Origin: Alnus glutinosa | Lineage: Eukaryota > Streptophyta > Magnoliopsida > Fagales > Betulaceae | Reading direction: 5' to 3' | Assembly (NCBI RefSeq): GCF_958979055.1 | Contig: NC_084888.1 | Span: 4,420,001-4,484,000, forward strand | Length of the DNA: 64,000 nt | Part shown: piece by piece, positions 26,361 to 38,600 of the stretch | Layout: every line of letters begins with the position of its first letter | Numbering within the stretch: the stretch's first letter is position 1 | Notes under the pieces: generated by a model | Databases searched by the model: none | Seen by the model: only the letters and a program-made list of their open reading frames with translations | What the model was told of the DNA's origin: nothing | Made by a program: the position numbers and the translations under genes

Positions 26361-27389
26361 GAAACTACAAGATTATTTTTGTACTACAAAATTGATTTTA
26401 TACAATAACAATATATTTTTTTTGTTTTTATTTTTCCTGTTTTCTGGTTTGTCTAGTTGTCTTTTATGCTTTATGACAGACAGGAGCCAGACTCATTACC
26501 CATGTGTGATGTGTCAATAAACTTTATGTCAATCACAAAGCCAACATATCACTTGTGACTGTCCCTACTTTGTGGAAATAAGACCATTATTGTCATGCGC
26601 AAGAAAAAGGAAAGTTGGGAGTATGAAAATTAATTAACGCTCTATATAAATTAGGTTATCTTTCAAAGACTGTTGGAATTAATATACTGTTGAAGAAGAA
26701 TGTAGATCAATGAATTTAGTTTCGCTTGAAAATGATTGCTCTTTTATATGTAAGATGATGTAAGAATTTAGGTTTACCAAAATATTTAGGACTTAGGAGA
26801 AATTACACTTAACTCTCAAATTTAAATTAATTACAGTGTAAGATTCTAATCTATGAACCCTTTCAAGTTATTTTATTTGTCTGTTAAATTTTAATCGATG
26901 AAGCATAAATGACAAAAATACCAACTTCATAAAATCAAAATTTCAAAAAATGTGAAAACAAAATAAAAAAAATGACCCACGGCTAGGCCCAAGGATGGCT
27001 GTGAGTCATCATATATATTTTTTTTCCTCTAAGTGCACACTTCTTTCTTCTTCTTTTTTTGGTTTTTTTTTTTAAAAAAATAAAAAATAAAAAAATTATG
27101 AGATCATAAAATAAAAATTGATTAATGTGATATAAATGTGAAAATAATTTTGATTTTATTTTTTATTTTTTATTTTTTAAGAAAAAAGTGAAGAAAATTG
27201 TTTATTTATATATTTTTTCTATGGATGACTTGACTTGCGCGCTAACGTGGCTTTGACATGAGCATTGATGTGTCAAATGGTAAGCCGTTAAAATTGATGG
27301 TAAAGTGACTAGGGACCTTATTATTAAAATTAAAAACTTAAAGACTAAATCTAAATTAGATAAAAATATGGAGACTAAACATAATTTTT

Positions 27390-27390
<1 letters not shown>

Positions 27391-27454
<64 letters not shown>
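27391..27454. repeat. (CA)n(TA)n compound microsatellite
   Basis: About 42 bases of CA run into about 22 bases of TA. Confidence 0.95.
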
Positions 27455-28969
27455 AGTAATGCTAATTAAACGTCTTCTTTGTGTTCACATAATTAATGTA
27501 GCTTTTAAAATCACCATTAAATTTGTGTTGGATCATTATTCATTTTGATAAAATAATTTTTTTAAAGTCAGATTAATTTTGATGGGACACATATATATAT
27601 ATATATATACACGCGCAAGATGGTCTGAATTGCTACCAATTTCTTATGTAAATTTTTTAATAAATATTGAATATTTTTAACCAAGAAAATGTAGAATATA
27701 AAATAAAAGGAAGGAGAAGATTACAAAAGAGTGAGCGGAATCAAATGAGATCATATTGCACAGCGAGTTTTTAGTCGCTTTCCACAGATTTTATTTTATT
27801 TATTTATTTTAAAAATGTGTCCCACGTTTAGCCTCTGGTCTGAGAGAACTGACCATTGATTGTTAGAGAAGCAAATGATAGAGTATAGTTTTAGTGGGGT
27901 CAAATTAAGTCAATGGTTAAATATGTTAAAATGAGCATGTGAAAGTTGCTGAGAATTAATTGTCGCTGCGGGCCCATCCTAATTATTGCTATCATTTTTT
28001 TTTTTTAATTTTGGGAAAGTATTATATATTAGAGTATCAATTAAATAATTAAAATAATTATTTTTTATTAGTTTTAAGTTTTTATAATAAGTGATAATTT
28101 AACATGGTATTAAATTTCATATAAACTTATTATCTTAAGATAAATAATGATTTAACATTATGATGTGAATATAAAGGTAAAAATTATTTTATGTTTTTAA
28201 AGGTGTTTTTGGTTTGAAATATTTATTAATATTTTTGTTTTGAGAAGACATCAAAAGATAAAGTACAAAAAATTGGATTTAACTTAGGTGATATGTAGTT
28301 TTTTAAGGATCCAAATTTAGTTTAAGTTTCTCTATTTCTCATAAAACACTTGAAAGTAGATATAGAGCCTCGAAAAAAGCTACGACATAAGCCAAATCCC
28401 AAAAAATTTAGGCATGATTGGGTGAGAATTTTTTTTTCCAATACATTTTAAATACTGCTTTTCAAATATTAAATTCTATTAAGATTTTATTCAACTTTTT
28501 ATAATTTTATTTCAAGTTTTCTAAACCATCCAAACATAATTTTAAAAATTAAATTCTCTCCATATTCACAATTTTTCAAAAATTCATATACCCAAACGAG
28601 CTATAACAAAGAATCCTCCGATCGGTCAAAATATAATAATAATAATAAAAAAGAATAGATTATATAAAAAGAAAAGAAAAAACAAAATAGATTATGACCA
28701 AAGGGGTTAATTAGTTGCCAGGGATTATTGCTGATCAACAATGGTGGTTAAACTGGCCCTATTTACTGCTAAAAAAAAAAAGAAAAAAAGAAAAAAAAAA
28801 CTTGGCCCTACTACTGCTCAACAGAAAAAGGACTGACCCATCTGGAGTACTTTTTTTTTTTTTTTTTTTAATAAAAAAGAGAGTTTAGCCATCGTTGTCG
28901 ATCAGCAATAGTCACTTGCAACCAACCCCTTTGGTTAGATGAACCTATGTCTGCCATCTCTAAGATCTC

Positions 28970-28979
28970 TATATATATA
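28970..28979 (+). promoter_or_regulatory. Likely TATA box of the lipase gene
   Basis: A TATATATATA run lies about 75 bp upstream of the lipase ATG at 29052. The spacing fits a short leader. Confidence 0.45.
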
Positions 28980-29051
28980 GAGTAAAGCATAGTGAAGGAC
29001 ACCTCAACAAAATATTATAAGCTTGCTTCTGTAATTAGTATACAGTCAGCC

Positions 29052-29413
29052 ATGGCTGCATTGGCTTGCGACAAGAGCTTCTCTAGCGGTCATTTTCTGT
29101 TGAAACCAGAAGAAGTGCGTTTCTTCGATCTCATTCGCTTCTTATTTTCGAGTGACATAGAGAACAGAAACTTTCTAGACAGCACCGAGGGCAAGGAGGA
29201 AAGCTTCCGGCGTAGGTGGCTCATATTTGTCTCTATATTGGCCCAAAAGTTCCTGCTTTTTGTGGCCAAGCCGCTCGCAGCTATTGGATCGGTGATCGAG
29301 ATGTGGCTCAACCTTCTCTCAAGTAACCGCAACCTTGGCGTGCTCTTGCTAAATCTTATACGAGGTCAGTCGATCTCCTCTTCTTAATTGTTTGGGTTCT
29401 TGGTTCTTGCATT

Positions 29414-29444
<31 letters not shown>

Positions 29445-30322
29445 CATAACACCAGCTTCATGCATGGGGAGAATGGAGATTATATATAACATTAATCTTT
29501 GCAAACACAGCCTGAAAATTTATAATCTGTCTCGTTTATGAGGGTGGTTGATTTTAATATCTGGAATCGTTTTGAATCATTTATCCACAAAATGTGGGAT
29601 TTACTCAAGTATGTCTAAGTGCATGGTTTGCATACCCAAAAGATCGATAGTATAAAAAGCAGAAGGATTTGGAGTTACAGAATAGCTCGGAATTTTGCAA
29701 ATTGACAATAAACTAGCTAGATGTTCAAGATTAATTATTTTTTTTAAAAGAAAATTGCAAAATCTTTTGATAATTTGAGTAATTTTTTTCCCCCTCTCTA
29801 TTTGCTTTTTCGCCAACACTGAGTATTCTGGTTAATTTATAAGGTATGAGCTTATAAAATTATACCACTTTTTATATGTCAAACCATTTTTTCTGATGGT
29901 CGGACCGGTGAAGGATCACCTGTTAAATTATGGAGAAAATAATCATCAAAAAATTTCTGGTCTCCACAATATCTAAGCATGATAATGTGAGAATGGGAAT
30001 AGGATTTTCTCCATTAGTATTTATTTCATGCTCACGAGTCACAATTTAAAAGTATTTAAAGTTAATGTTAGTTAGCAGTCTTTTTTAAAAAATTAAATAA
30101 TTTAAAATTAATATACCCTTAAATGTATGAATTTTAAATTTCAACCATAAAATATATATAAACTATCAATTTTATTGGAAATAGTAAAACATCCTTATTT
30201 GTGAGATTAACTGAAATAAATCCTCCCTTGGCTCGTGATGGGTTTGTAGATGCTTTTCATGTCCTAAATAGTGGGGTACGGTATTTGAGTAGGGCCACGT
30301 TATATGTATAGGGTTTGGTGAT

Positions 30323-30358
<36 letters not shown>

Positions 30359-33173
30359 ACCCAATTTTGCTGACATTCAACAACCTTGAAACAGCTAGCC
30401 AAGGACTTGGGACAAAACTGTGGTCTTGACATTTCTATATCAGAAACAATTAATTATTGATATTCCAACGTGAAAGAAAATATATGCATTAATATTAATC
30501 CAACACGAATGTAATACAAATTAATATAAAACGAGAATGCATGGCAGAGATGTTTTATTAATCTAATAATGTTTTGTTTTATTTAGTACTTAAAGTATAT
30601 TTATTTATTTAAACGTACAACTTAATTACTCGATCATTCACGTGAATGTGTCCGGGTTTGCACGTGCATTATATTGTTCGATATATTTGCACCGTCCCAA
30701 TGGGTACGGCTCTGAAAAGATTGGTTGGTTTTTTTCCGTTTTCCTTGGTGACTTGTGGAGAGTATATATACTCGGGCATGAGCTGTTAAGTACTGTTAAC
30801 ACACAAAAACATGGTAGCTAGGTATTCTGGCCCCAGCAAAAATTATGAACCCGGCCCCTCTAGACTGTTCTTTGAGTGTTAATTAATGGCGTCCTCGCCA
30901 TATATTTGGAGAGAGAATTTGCAAGTTCAATTCCTTCTATCTGCAGGCATAATGAAAAGGTGGATTGGTGGAAGCTTTATCTTTTATATATGATGGGGGA
31001 AAAAATTATGCATTTTTATTATAGGGCATCGTTTCGCTTTCCAGAAGATGATAAGATCATAAGATAAAGGAAAAGAATCCGCGCTAGTCCACTAATTAAA
31101 TAGACGTCGAATCATACATAGAAATTAACGAAGTAAGAAAAGGAAAGATCGAGCACTGAGCCACGTACCAGCCACTAGCCAGGAGGAATTAATCCAAAGT
31201 CTTCATGGCCCCATGACTTATTTCTTGTAGGGCACTTATAGCTTTCACTGTCATCCTGAATAATTAAAGGAGAATAATTATGAGGAGCGTGACCGTGAGA
31301 AACGTACCTTTCTTCCAACATGTGTTTCACGTACATTAAAGTCGAACTATTACAACACTGTCTTACTATATGTTGACTTGTTGTCCTCGACTTTTTTAAT
31401 GATGATTGATTTAAAGGTAGATAGACAATATTATATCGACATAGTACAATAGTGGTGTGCTAATCAATCCTTAGATTTTATGATCAATCATCAACCAGAG
31501 TTTGGCTTAAAAATACATGAGATTTTTTCACTATAGTTAAGACAAAATATTCAATTTGGTGTACTTAAACTAAATGGGAATAGGTAAATGTTACGTACGT
31601 AGGGAGGGTGGTGGCACCGGATAAAGAATCACCAAGCTTCTTGTCGTTTATTGGTAATTTGGACAAGCGAGTGGAGTTGGACAGTAGCATCAAGTGTGGA
31701 GATGGCAGGTACAATGCAGCACTGGCTATGATGGCTTCTAAAGCATCGTATGAGAACAAGCCCTATCTCGAATCTACGGTCAATGATCATTGGAAGGTAG
31801 GTATATATATATATCTTGACACGTTTACATGTTTACAGCTTCTTCTATCTTGCTCTTATATGTTTGATTTCTTGTTATTTAAATGTCATTCAATTCAAGT
31901 ATTATTTGTTAATTGGATCAATGTATTTGTCTTGAGCAGATGGAGTTCTTGGATTCTTACGACTTCTGGAACGGTAAGAAGCCACTTAAATTCATTAAAA
32001 TACGCCATTTTTCGTGCTCCCCAAAAATTCTGAAAAGATTTTCGTGCATGCATGCATGGCAGATTATCAAGAAAAAGCCACAACACAAGCCTTCATGCTT
32101 CGTGACAAAAACGCTGACCACGATACCATTGTTGTGGCCTTTAGAGGTACCGAACCCTTTGATTCAGATGCATGGTGTTCTGACGTTGACATCTCATGGT
32201 ATGGAATCCGTGATATTGGAAAAATCCATGGCGGGTTTATGAAAGCCCTGGGTTTACAGAAGAATGTCGGTTGGCCTAAGGAAGCTGCTAAACAAGATCA
32301 CGACAACCGCCCAGCTTTAGCTTACTATGCCATTAGAGACAGGCTGAAAGAACTTTTGGCAGAAAATGATGAAGCAAAGTATATATTGACGGGGCACAGC
32401 TTGGGTGGGGCTCTGGCAATCCTCTTTCCAGCAATTTTGTTAATGCACGACGAGAAATTCTTGTTGGAGAGATTGGGAGGCGTTTATACGTTCGGGCAGC
32501 CAAGGGTGGGAGATGAAAGTTTTGGGGAGTTCATGGAAAAACGTCTCAAGGACTATAATATTCGTTATTTTAGATTTGTTTACAGTAATGATATGGTGGC
32601 TAGATTACCCTACGATGACAAAACACTAATGTTCAAGCACTTTGGGACGTGCCTCTTCTATAATAGAGAATACAAAGGGAAGGTAATTATAATTAGCACA
32701 TCTTCTCTTTTCTCTTATAATTGTCAGGGAGTGATTGTTGCTCTTCGGGTGCACAACAACTATACTCCCCCAAGGCATATGGGTGTAGTTGTTGTGCACT
32801 TGAAGTTTTTCTATCATTTCCCATAATTGTCACACCCATTGAAAACCCACTAAATTAAAATCCATTTTTAATGCAGATTGTTGCAGAAGAACCAAACAAG
32901 AACTACTTCTCACCACTGGGAGCGATTCCTATGATGATAAATGCATTTTGGGAGCTGATTAGAAGCTTTACTATTACGTACACAAAGGGACCGGACTACA
33001 GAGAAAGCTCACTCCTCAAGATATTTAGGATAATTGGTTTAGTAATGCCAGGAGTACCAGCTCATTGCCCTCAGGATTATGTCAATGCTACTCGCCTGGG
33101 ATCCTCTGACTTATTCCTCCCACCCAAGGACCCAGAAAACCAACATCAAATTACAGTACTGGCCACAGTTTGA
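29052..33173 (+). CDS. Class-3 lipase, oil-body-lipase (OBL) type
   Basis: Serine hydrolase expected to cleave acyl esters of triacylglycerol, probably at lipid droplets or membranes, judging by OBL1-type relatives. Five exons: 29052-29364, 31603-31796, 31940-31973, 32063-32682, 32877-33173; all introns are GT-AG and phases agree, giving 485 residues. The nucleophile elbow GHSLGG is at 291-296 with Ser293; oxyanion-side VVAFRGTEP is at 204-212; the likely catalytic Asp is Asp357 in [11 protein letters not shown]. The catalytic His was not settled. The N-terminal part has a hydrophobic stretch at about 56-72 that may bind a membrane. The first in-frame ATG is 29052. Exon 3 is only 34 bp. Intron 4 contains a small hairpin. 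A second copy's last exon lies 1.1 kb downstream. The location next to HEC and before ZEP fits AT5G67050. Confidence 0.92.
30325..30358. repeat. 34-base C homopolymer in lipase intron 1
   Basis: An unbroken run of 34 C, followed by A and three more C. It is very long for C/G in a plant genome. The minus strand (poly-G) could form G-quadruplexes. A sequencing or assembly length error is possible. Confidence 0.9.
32743..32805. repeat. Short hairpin in lipase intron 4
   Basis: Arms GTGCACAACAACTATA (32749-32764) and TGTAGTTGTTGTGCAC (32784-32799) are complementary with one mismatch around a loop of 19 bases. CTTC/GAAG extends the stem imperfectly. It is probably a tiny MITE remnant. Confidence 0.7.
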
Positions 33174-35643
33174 GGAGGGAATGTGTGTAAATTTAATTTA
33201 CTCGCATGGACTTGGTATATATTGTGATTGGGTGTGGTTTACTTTGGTTTATGAGGATGATGGCCGGGATTATGGAATTATACCAAGTACAAGACTTCAT
33301 CAGGGAATTGAAAATCCCGTGGAAATTAATTGTATAATTAATTAGGTATTTCCATGCATTATATATCATTCTGTGCTCCATTTAATTAGAATCAATCTTG
33401 CCTGTGTTCTTATAAGCCTATTTGTTTGTCTGGCTCCAAGTCTTCCATTTAGTTTTTTGAAGCTTCAATATTTTTTTTTGTAATTGATCAAGAAAAGGGT
33501 TACGTGAAGGATCTTTTTCAGTACTTTTTATCCAAAAAAAAGGAGCGAAAAATTCTAAAAACGAAAATGGGGAGGGCTCCCAAACAATAGACCCAAAACA
33601 AATTAAGACAGTACGAAAAAATTACAAAAGGTAAAAAGAGGTCAAACAAGTGATCATAACCTCTCAATGGGCCGCACACGGCGATTAAAAAAGCAAAATG
33701 AGTGCAAATTATGGCGAATTTATTTGAACTCCCACTTGAAACCAGCAACAATTACCAAAAAGATGTTGAAACTGAATATGCACTATTGAAGTTTGATTTA
33801 AGGACCGAATGAAAGAGAAAGGAAACAATACAAATTCAATTGTAAAATCTCTACCGAAACATCACCGTGAAATATCAACAAATAATGGATAAACAAAATT
33901 TAGGCAGGTATCGTCGTCCATCCTGAACATATATATCTATTCTTTGTCCATCAATATAATTAAAAAGAATTCATAGTAAAAGTTAAATAGTTAGGCTCAA
34001 TTTTATCCGACAAAACAAGATTAATCAAACTAGCTAGACCTAGAACTGGAAGGTCAAAATTATTATCCAACTCCAGCAACATATTAGCGAAATGGAGACT
34101 CTTAATCAAATCATGGTTTCAATCACGCATATAATTAGGGATGGAATTGAATTTTTTAAAACTTTTATTATATATTGTCTCTTTTAGTAAGCTTTAATCC
34201 ATCTTTACCAAACTAATTAGGCCCATTCTCATTGGCCGGCCTGCACATCAAAGCCACATGCTAAACTTGGGCTAAGATAAGGCTATACATAATACATTTA
34301 TTATTCAGTACGCGAAGGGACCAAGCTATGTTTTTGAAGGTTGGTTGCTCAAAGCGGGTAGAGCAATAGGCCTTGCACTACCGGGTTTAGCAGCTCACAA
34401 GCGCCAAGATTACATTAAATGTGACCCGATTGGGATCCACGGATATATGTTATATGGGTTTTAGGGCAATCAGCAGCCCAATACAATCTTAATCACCCTG
34501 GAACTTGCGTCAAAAATATTATTATTATGGATTTTGACTAATAAATGCTTCTTAGGCCTTCTTACTTGGACAAGGAGAGGAGTCATATATATATATATTT
34601 TGTTAAATCCGTAAAATATAATTTCCGAGCAATAGAGATGGGTTATATTATGGGTCAATATTTTATTTTGTTGTATTTGACAGTGTATATAATATCATAT
34701 AATTTAAAGTTTTAAAATAATATAATAACATATTCACCGCGTTGCATTTATTTTAAAAGGCACGTGATCACTTTTTTATACATTTTAACGGACAAAGTTG
34801 ATGGAGTGACTTTTTTGCGGAACTATGTAATTTGATGCATCTAAACGTAATATTTGGTAGTTTGGTGATAATAGAATAAATAATAATAATAATAAAAAAG
34901 ATTGTAAATGTAGTTCGGGTTCAAAGTGTATTTTTCCGGATGAGGACAAAAGCAGGCATTCGATGGATATATTGTATGAGAAGTTTCAAAGCCATTAATG
35001 TAAAAAATCAATTATTAAATTTTAATTCAAAATAAATATAACAAATAAGACGAAAAGCACAAAAGTTATAAATATTTTCCTTTTCTTCTGTTTGTTTCGT
35101 TCAACTACTTCAAAACGACTTGTAGCGCACTGCGGACTGTTCCGTGTTTATCCTGGTCAATGAGCTACGTGGCTAGCTCATAAAGCTAGACCATGGTGGT
35201 CCTCGAAACACCAGATCCCTTCTCACTAGCGAGCCCTCTAAAACCACTCAATACGGCACCGTTCCAGTCCTCGAATGCGAGGAGGTCCTGAGCGGCGCGA
35301 GCGAACGAGCGAACGAGAGGTGAGAGAGCTCTGCGTTTAGGGTTTGTGAAAGTCCCACAGAGATTTCCCAAAAGGTCAGTGAGCGCGTAAATTCATCAAA
35401 TTTTCCTTTTGCTTCGAGCTCTTTGAATCGCAGATTGAAGGATTAGAAAACCGAAAAAAGATTGAAAATGGTGAGTTTGATTTGGTATTTGACGCTTGTG
35501 TGTGAGAAAGAGGTGTGCTTATCATGTGCAGGGGGCAGAGAGAGTGAGAGATTTAGAGAGGCGAGAGAGAGATTGTCTTTTTGTGTGTGGTCTAGGGGTT
35601 CTCGCTTCTCTTTTGTTACACCGAAGCCTTCTCCGACTCTCTT
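33174..35643. other. Intergenic between lipase and RRM gene
   Basis: Contains the lipase fragment at 34309-34464 and the 5' leader region of the RRM gene, which has a GA-rich patch at 35530-35575 and an upstream ATG at 35468. The part at 33480-33900 looks like old dispersed repeat sequence, with no ends found. Confidence 0.6.
34309..34464 (+). pseudogene. Last-exon fragment of a second OBL-type lipase
   Basis: An uninterrupted frame of 51 codons ending in TAG, preceded by a possible acceptor (TTTATTATTCAG). It encodes YAKGPSYVFEGWLLKAGRAI followed by GLALPGLAAHKRQDYIKCDP. This matches the last exon of the intact lipase (YTKGPDY...[21 protein letters not shown]). The rest of the gene, including the catalytic exon, is missing upstream. 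It is read as the remnant of a tandem duplicate. The reading frame has stayed open, so loss may be recent or this may be an unused alternative last exon. Confidence 0.75.
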
Positions 35644-38600
35644 ATGGACCGAAAGCTTGTGGTTAGCTCTTTTTTCTTTTCTTTTTCTCAATTTTATTCA
35701 TTCTCGTTTGAATCAATAGCTATAGGATGTAAAAAAAAAAAAAATTAATTTTAGCTCATTTTATTGTTAATTATGTGTGGGAAAACGTTTGTAGGTTCTG
35801 GGTATTCCATGGGACGTGGATACGGAGGGGTTGAGAGACTATATGAGCAAATTTGGGGAATTGGAGGATTGCATTGTCATGAAGGTTAGCCCCTTTCCTT
35901 TCCCCTTTTGTTTATTCTTAGATTGTGTGGACTGAAATTTGGGATGAAATTGGTTCCTGTATTGAAGAATTTGTGCAACGTAATTCCGTGATATATTTTG
36001 ATTGCATTTTCAGTGGGAAAGGTATTACGTGGGTATAAAAATGACAAACAGTATCTGGGCCTTCAAGGCTTCAATTCCAACTCCCAAAAATCCAGGCCCC
36101 GTTTGTTAAAATTCTTGTTTTCTCTTCTCAAAACAAAAGCATTAACAAATAACCTATACACAACACAAAAACAGTTTTTACATTTATGTCACAAAAGAAC
36201 AGTTTTTTTTTTCAAACGAGAAACAAAAAACATCCCCCACAAAAACACATTAACAAACAGAGCAATCCCTCGAGATGGAAGTGACAAGTGAACATATTAA
36301 TTTTTTTCCCAACTAGTAGGTAGCTTTTTGATGTGTACTTTTTCTTTATTAATATTAAATTCGTCGTACTTCATCATGCATACAATTTAAAATCTTAAGA
36401 CATCAGATTTTTGACAACCTTGTCAGGCAATATGTGTTAGCATTGTCATTAAAAAAAACGTGTTAGCATTGTCTGGTAAATAGCACCTTCAACAAAGGGA
36501 CTTCATGGTTTCTGCAATTGAGTATCTTACTTTACTTCGAGATGCATGCATAATCCCTACTTCTGCATGAAACCTTGATATAGATTGAAGAATTGTCATA
36601 GAACATGAACTCTAACCATTGTTTTCCTCACTGGATTTATGTAAGAGGATGTTTATGTTTTCCTGCCATTGCATTGTACTCTGCATCTCAATTACATTTG
36701 AAATATTACATGTTCATCAGTTACTGGGAGGTGGTATATGTGAAAGAGGTAGAGACTAAACCAGTAAAGATTGGACCGGGATATTGCTGAGCCTATGGGT
36801 TTGAAAGGCCGAAGTGGACCCTAATGAGCCTTCTTTATTCTCTACAAGAAAAACGCTCTTTTTAATTTCCCATACCAATTTAAATGCAATATGCTTTTCA
36901 CAGATGGACATTTAGGCGACTGCATTTTTTATTCGTACTTGGATATATTTATTGTTTATACTAAATTTAATTTTGTAGTTGTTTTCTTTTAATTTAGATT
37001 ACTTTTTAAGGCCGATTTAACTTTTGTTTCCATGATTTAGGAGCGGTCAACAGGCCGGTCTCGCGGTTTTGGATATGTAACATTTGTATCAGTTGAAGAT
37101 GCTAAGGTAAGTGCAAATTTAGATTCATTGGAATTCAGGTTCTGTTCTTTACTTCTCATGTTATTTTGGGATGTTGTTGTCTGATTAGATAAGTATTGGA
37201 TTTTTACAAATTTGATTACGTACTATATAGTTGATAATATCTGATGTATGACATCTTTCTTGCTATAGAATGCATTGTCAAGCGAGCACTTCCTTGGCAG
37301 CAGAATGCTGGAAGTTAAAGTGGCTACTCCGAAGGTTATGTTGCAATATTATAAATCAGTACTATTTATTGGTCCATTTCATTATTTTGTTGCAATTTTC
37401 TGACTTTCACTTCTGTTCCATGAAATTAAATGTTAATATTCTGCTGACAATATATGTAATTTTTATCTATTGCAGGAGGAAATGAGAGCACCTGCAAAAA
37501 AAGTTACTAGGATCTTTGTTGCCAGGATCCCTCAACCTGTGACTGAAGAATCCTTCCGAAGGTAATAGAGATAATTTCAAGATTATCAGAATATTCTTTT
37601 CTTTTCTTTTTCTTTTTTTTTTTTATACATTTGATAATATCTATCATAAATCAATGATGAGGAATGAACAAGGTTGTCTGTAATGTTCCTTCTCTCCTTT
37701 TTTGGTTTTTCAGTCATTTTGAGCAATATGGCGATATAACAGATTTGTACATGCCTAAGGTTCTCTCTCTCTCTCTCTCTCTCTGAGATTGATATTGCAT
37801 ATTTTATGTGCTTGTACGGATATAGGTACGCACGTCCGCATGTACACATTTAACATAGATGAATACATGCACAAATACAAAACCGTATTTTTCTATGCAA
37901 CTATTGCTTTGGTTGGAAATAACATGATTTAGTTGTTCTCTTTGTTGTGAAGGATCAAGGCTCAAAAATGCATCGTGGAATTGGGTTTATCACCTTTGCA
38001 AGTGCAGGTGGGATCATTTTACTTTGACTTGGTGCAATGCAGCTATCTTTTGCATGAAATTGGCAATCTGGATGTCATCATCAGATGTTTCTCTTTCCAA
38101 TAACAGCTGTCTTGTAGAGGAGATGCTTTTTATCTATCATTTTGTTTTCTTTCTGAATCCATCATATAAGCATCCCATGAATATTTATCAGCTTGATCTA
38201 TACATATAAAGTTCAATTTGTCTATATGTGAAATCCTCAAAAACTTGGGCTATGTTTTCTAACTTACTCTTTTGTTTTCTGTTTTCGATTTGAATTTTCT
38301 ACTCATCTCAAATACATTAAACAAATAACTCAAAACTCAAAACACTTTTTAAAGCACGAAGTTTTTATAAAACTTTTCACATATTCTTGTAGGAATATTT
38401 TGACAAAACATGTGCTTAACTTTTGCAGGGATAGAGCTAACTTATTATTTAAAAATTAAAAAAGGGATTAGAGTGGTCGTGTGGCCACCCTCAATGGAGG
38501 AGAGGGGTGGCCGCGCAGCTGCTCCAACTACGACATTTCTTTAAACTTCTAATATTTAAGAAATCAGGATTGCCAATAAAAATTACTCAAAAACTTCATA

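Larger units (their letters stand above)
20712..29051. other. Long intergenic stretch, no gene recognised
   Basis: About 8.3 kb of AT-rich DNA with many homopolymers and microsatellites, including (CA)n(TA)n at 27391-27454, an A tract near 23950-23975 and a GA run near 26132-26158. A possible transposon carrying a less AT-rich insert lies at about 25590-26360. The sequence at 24465-24900 has weak inverted ends (GGGTGTACATA). None of the open frames resembles a known protein. Confidence 0.6.

Noticed and set aside
27202-27429. 75-codon minus frame beginning with Cys-Val repeats
   Set aside because: Its N-terminus is the CA microsatellite read in translation.
28992-29051. Longer N-terminus for the lipase
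   Set aside because: The upstream in-frame codon is GTG, not ATG, and it lies only about 13 bp after the TATA-like run.
30172-30432. 86-codon minus frame with a glycine run
   Set aside because: The glycine run is the 34-base C tract. Nothing else supports a gene.
35468-35470. ATG at 35468 as the RRM protein start
   Set aside because: It does not give the first RRM strand. The 18-bp exon at 35644 does and keeps phase.
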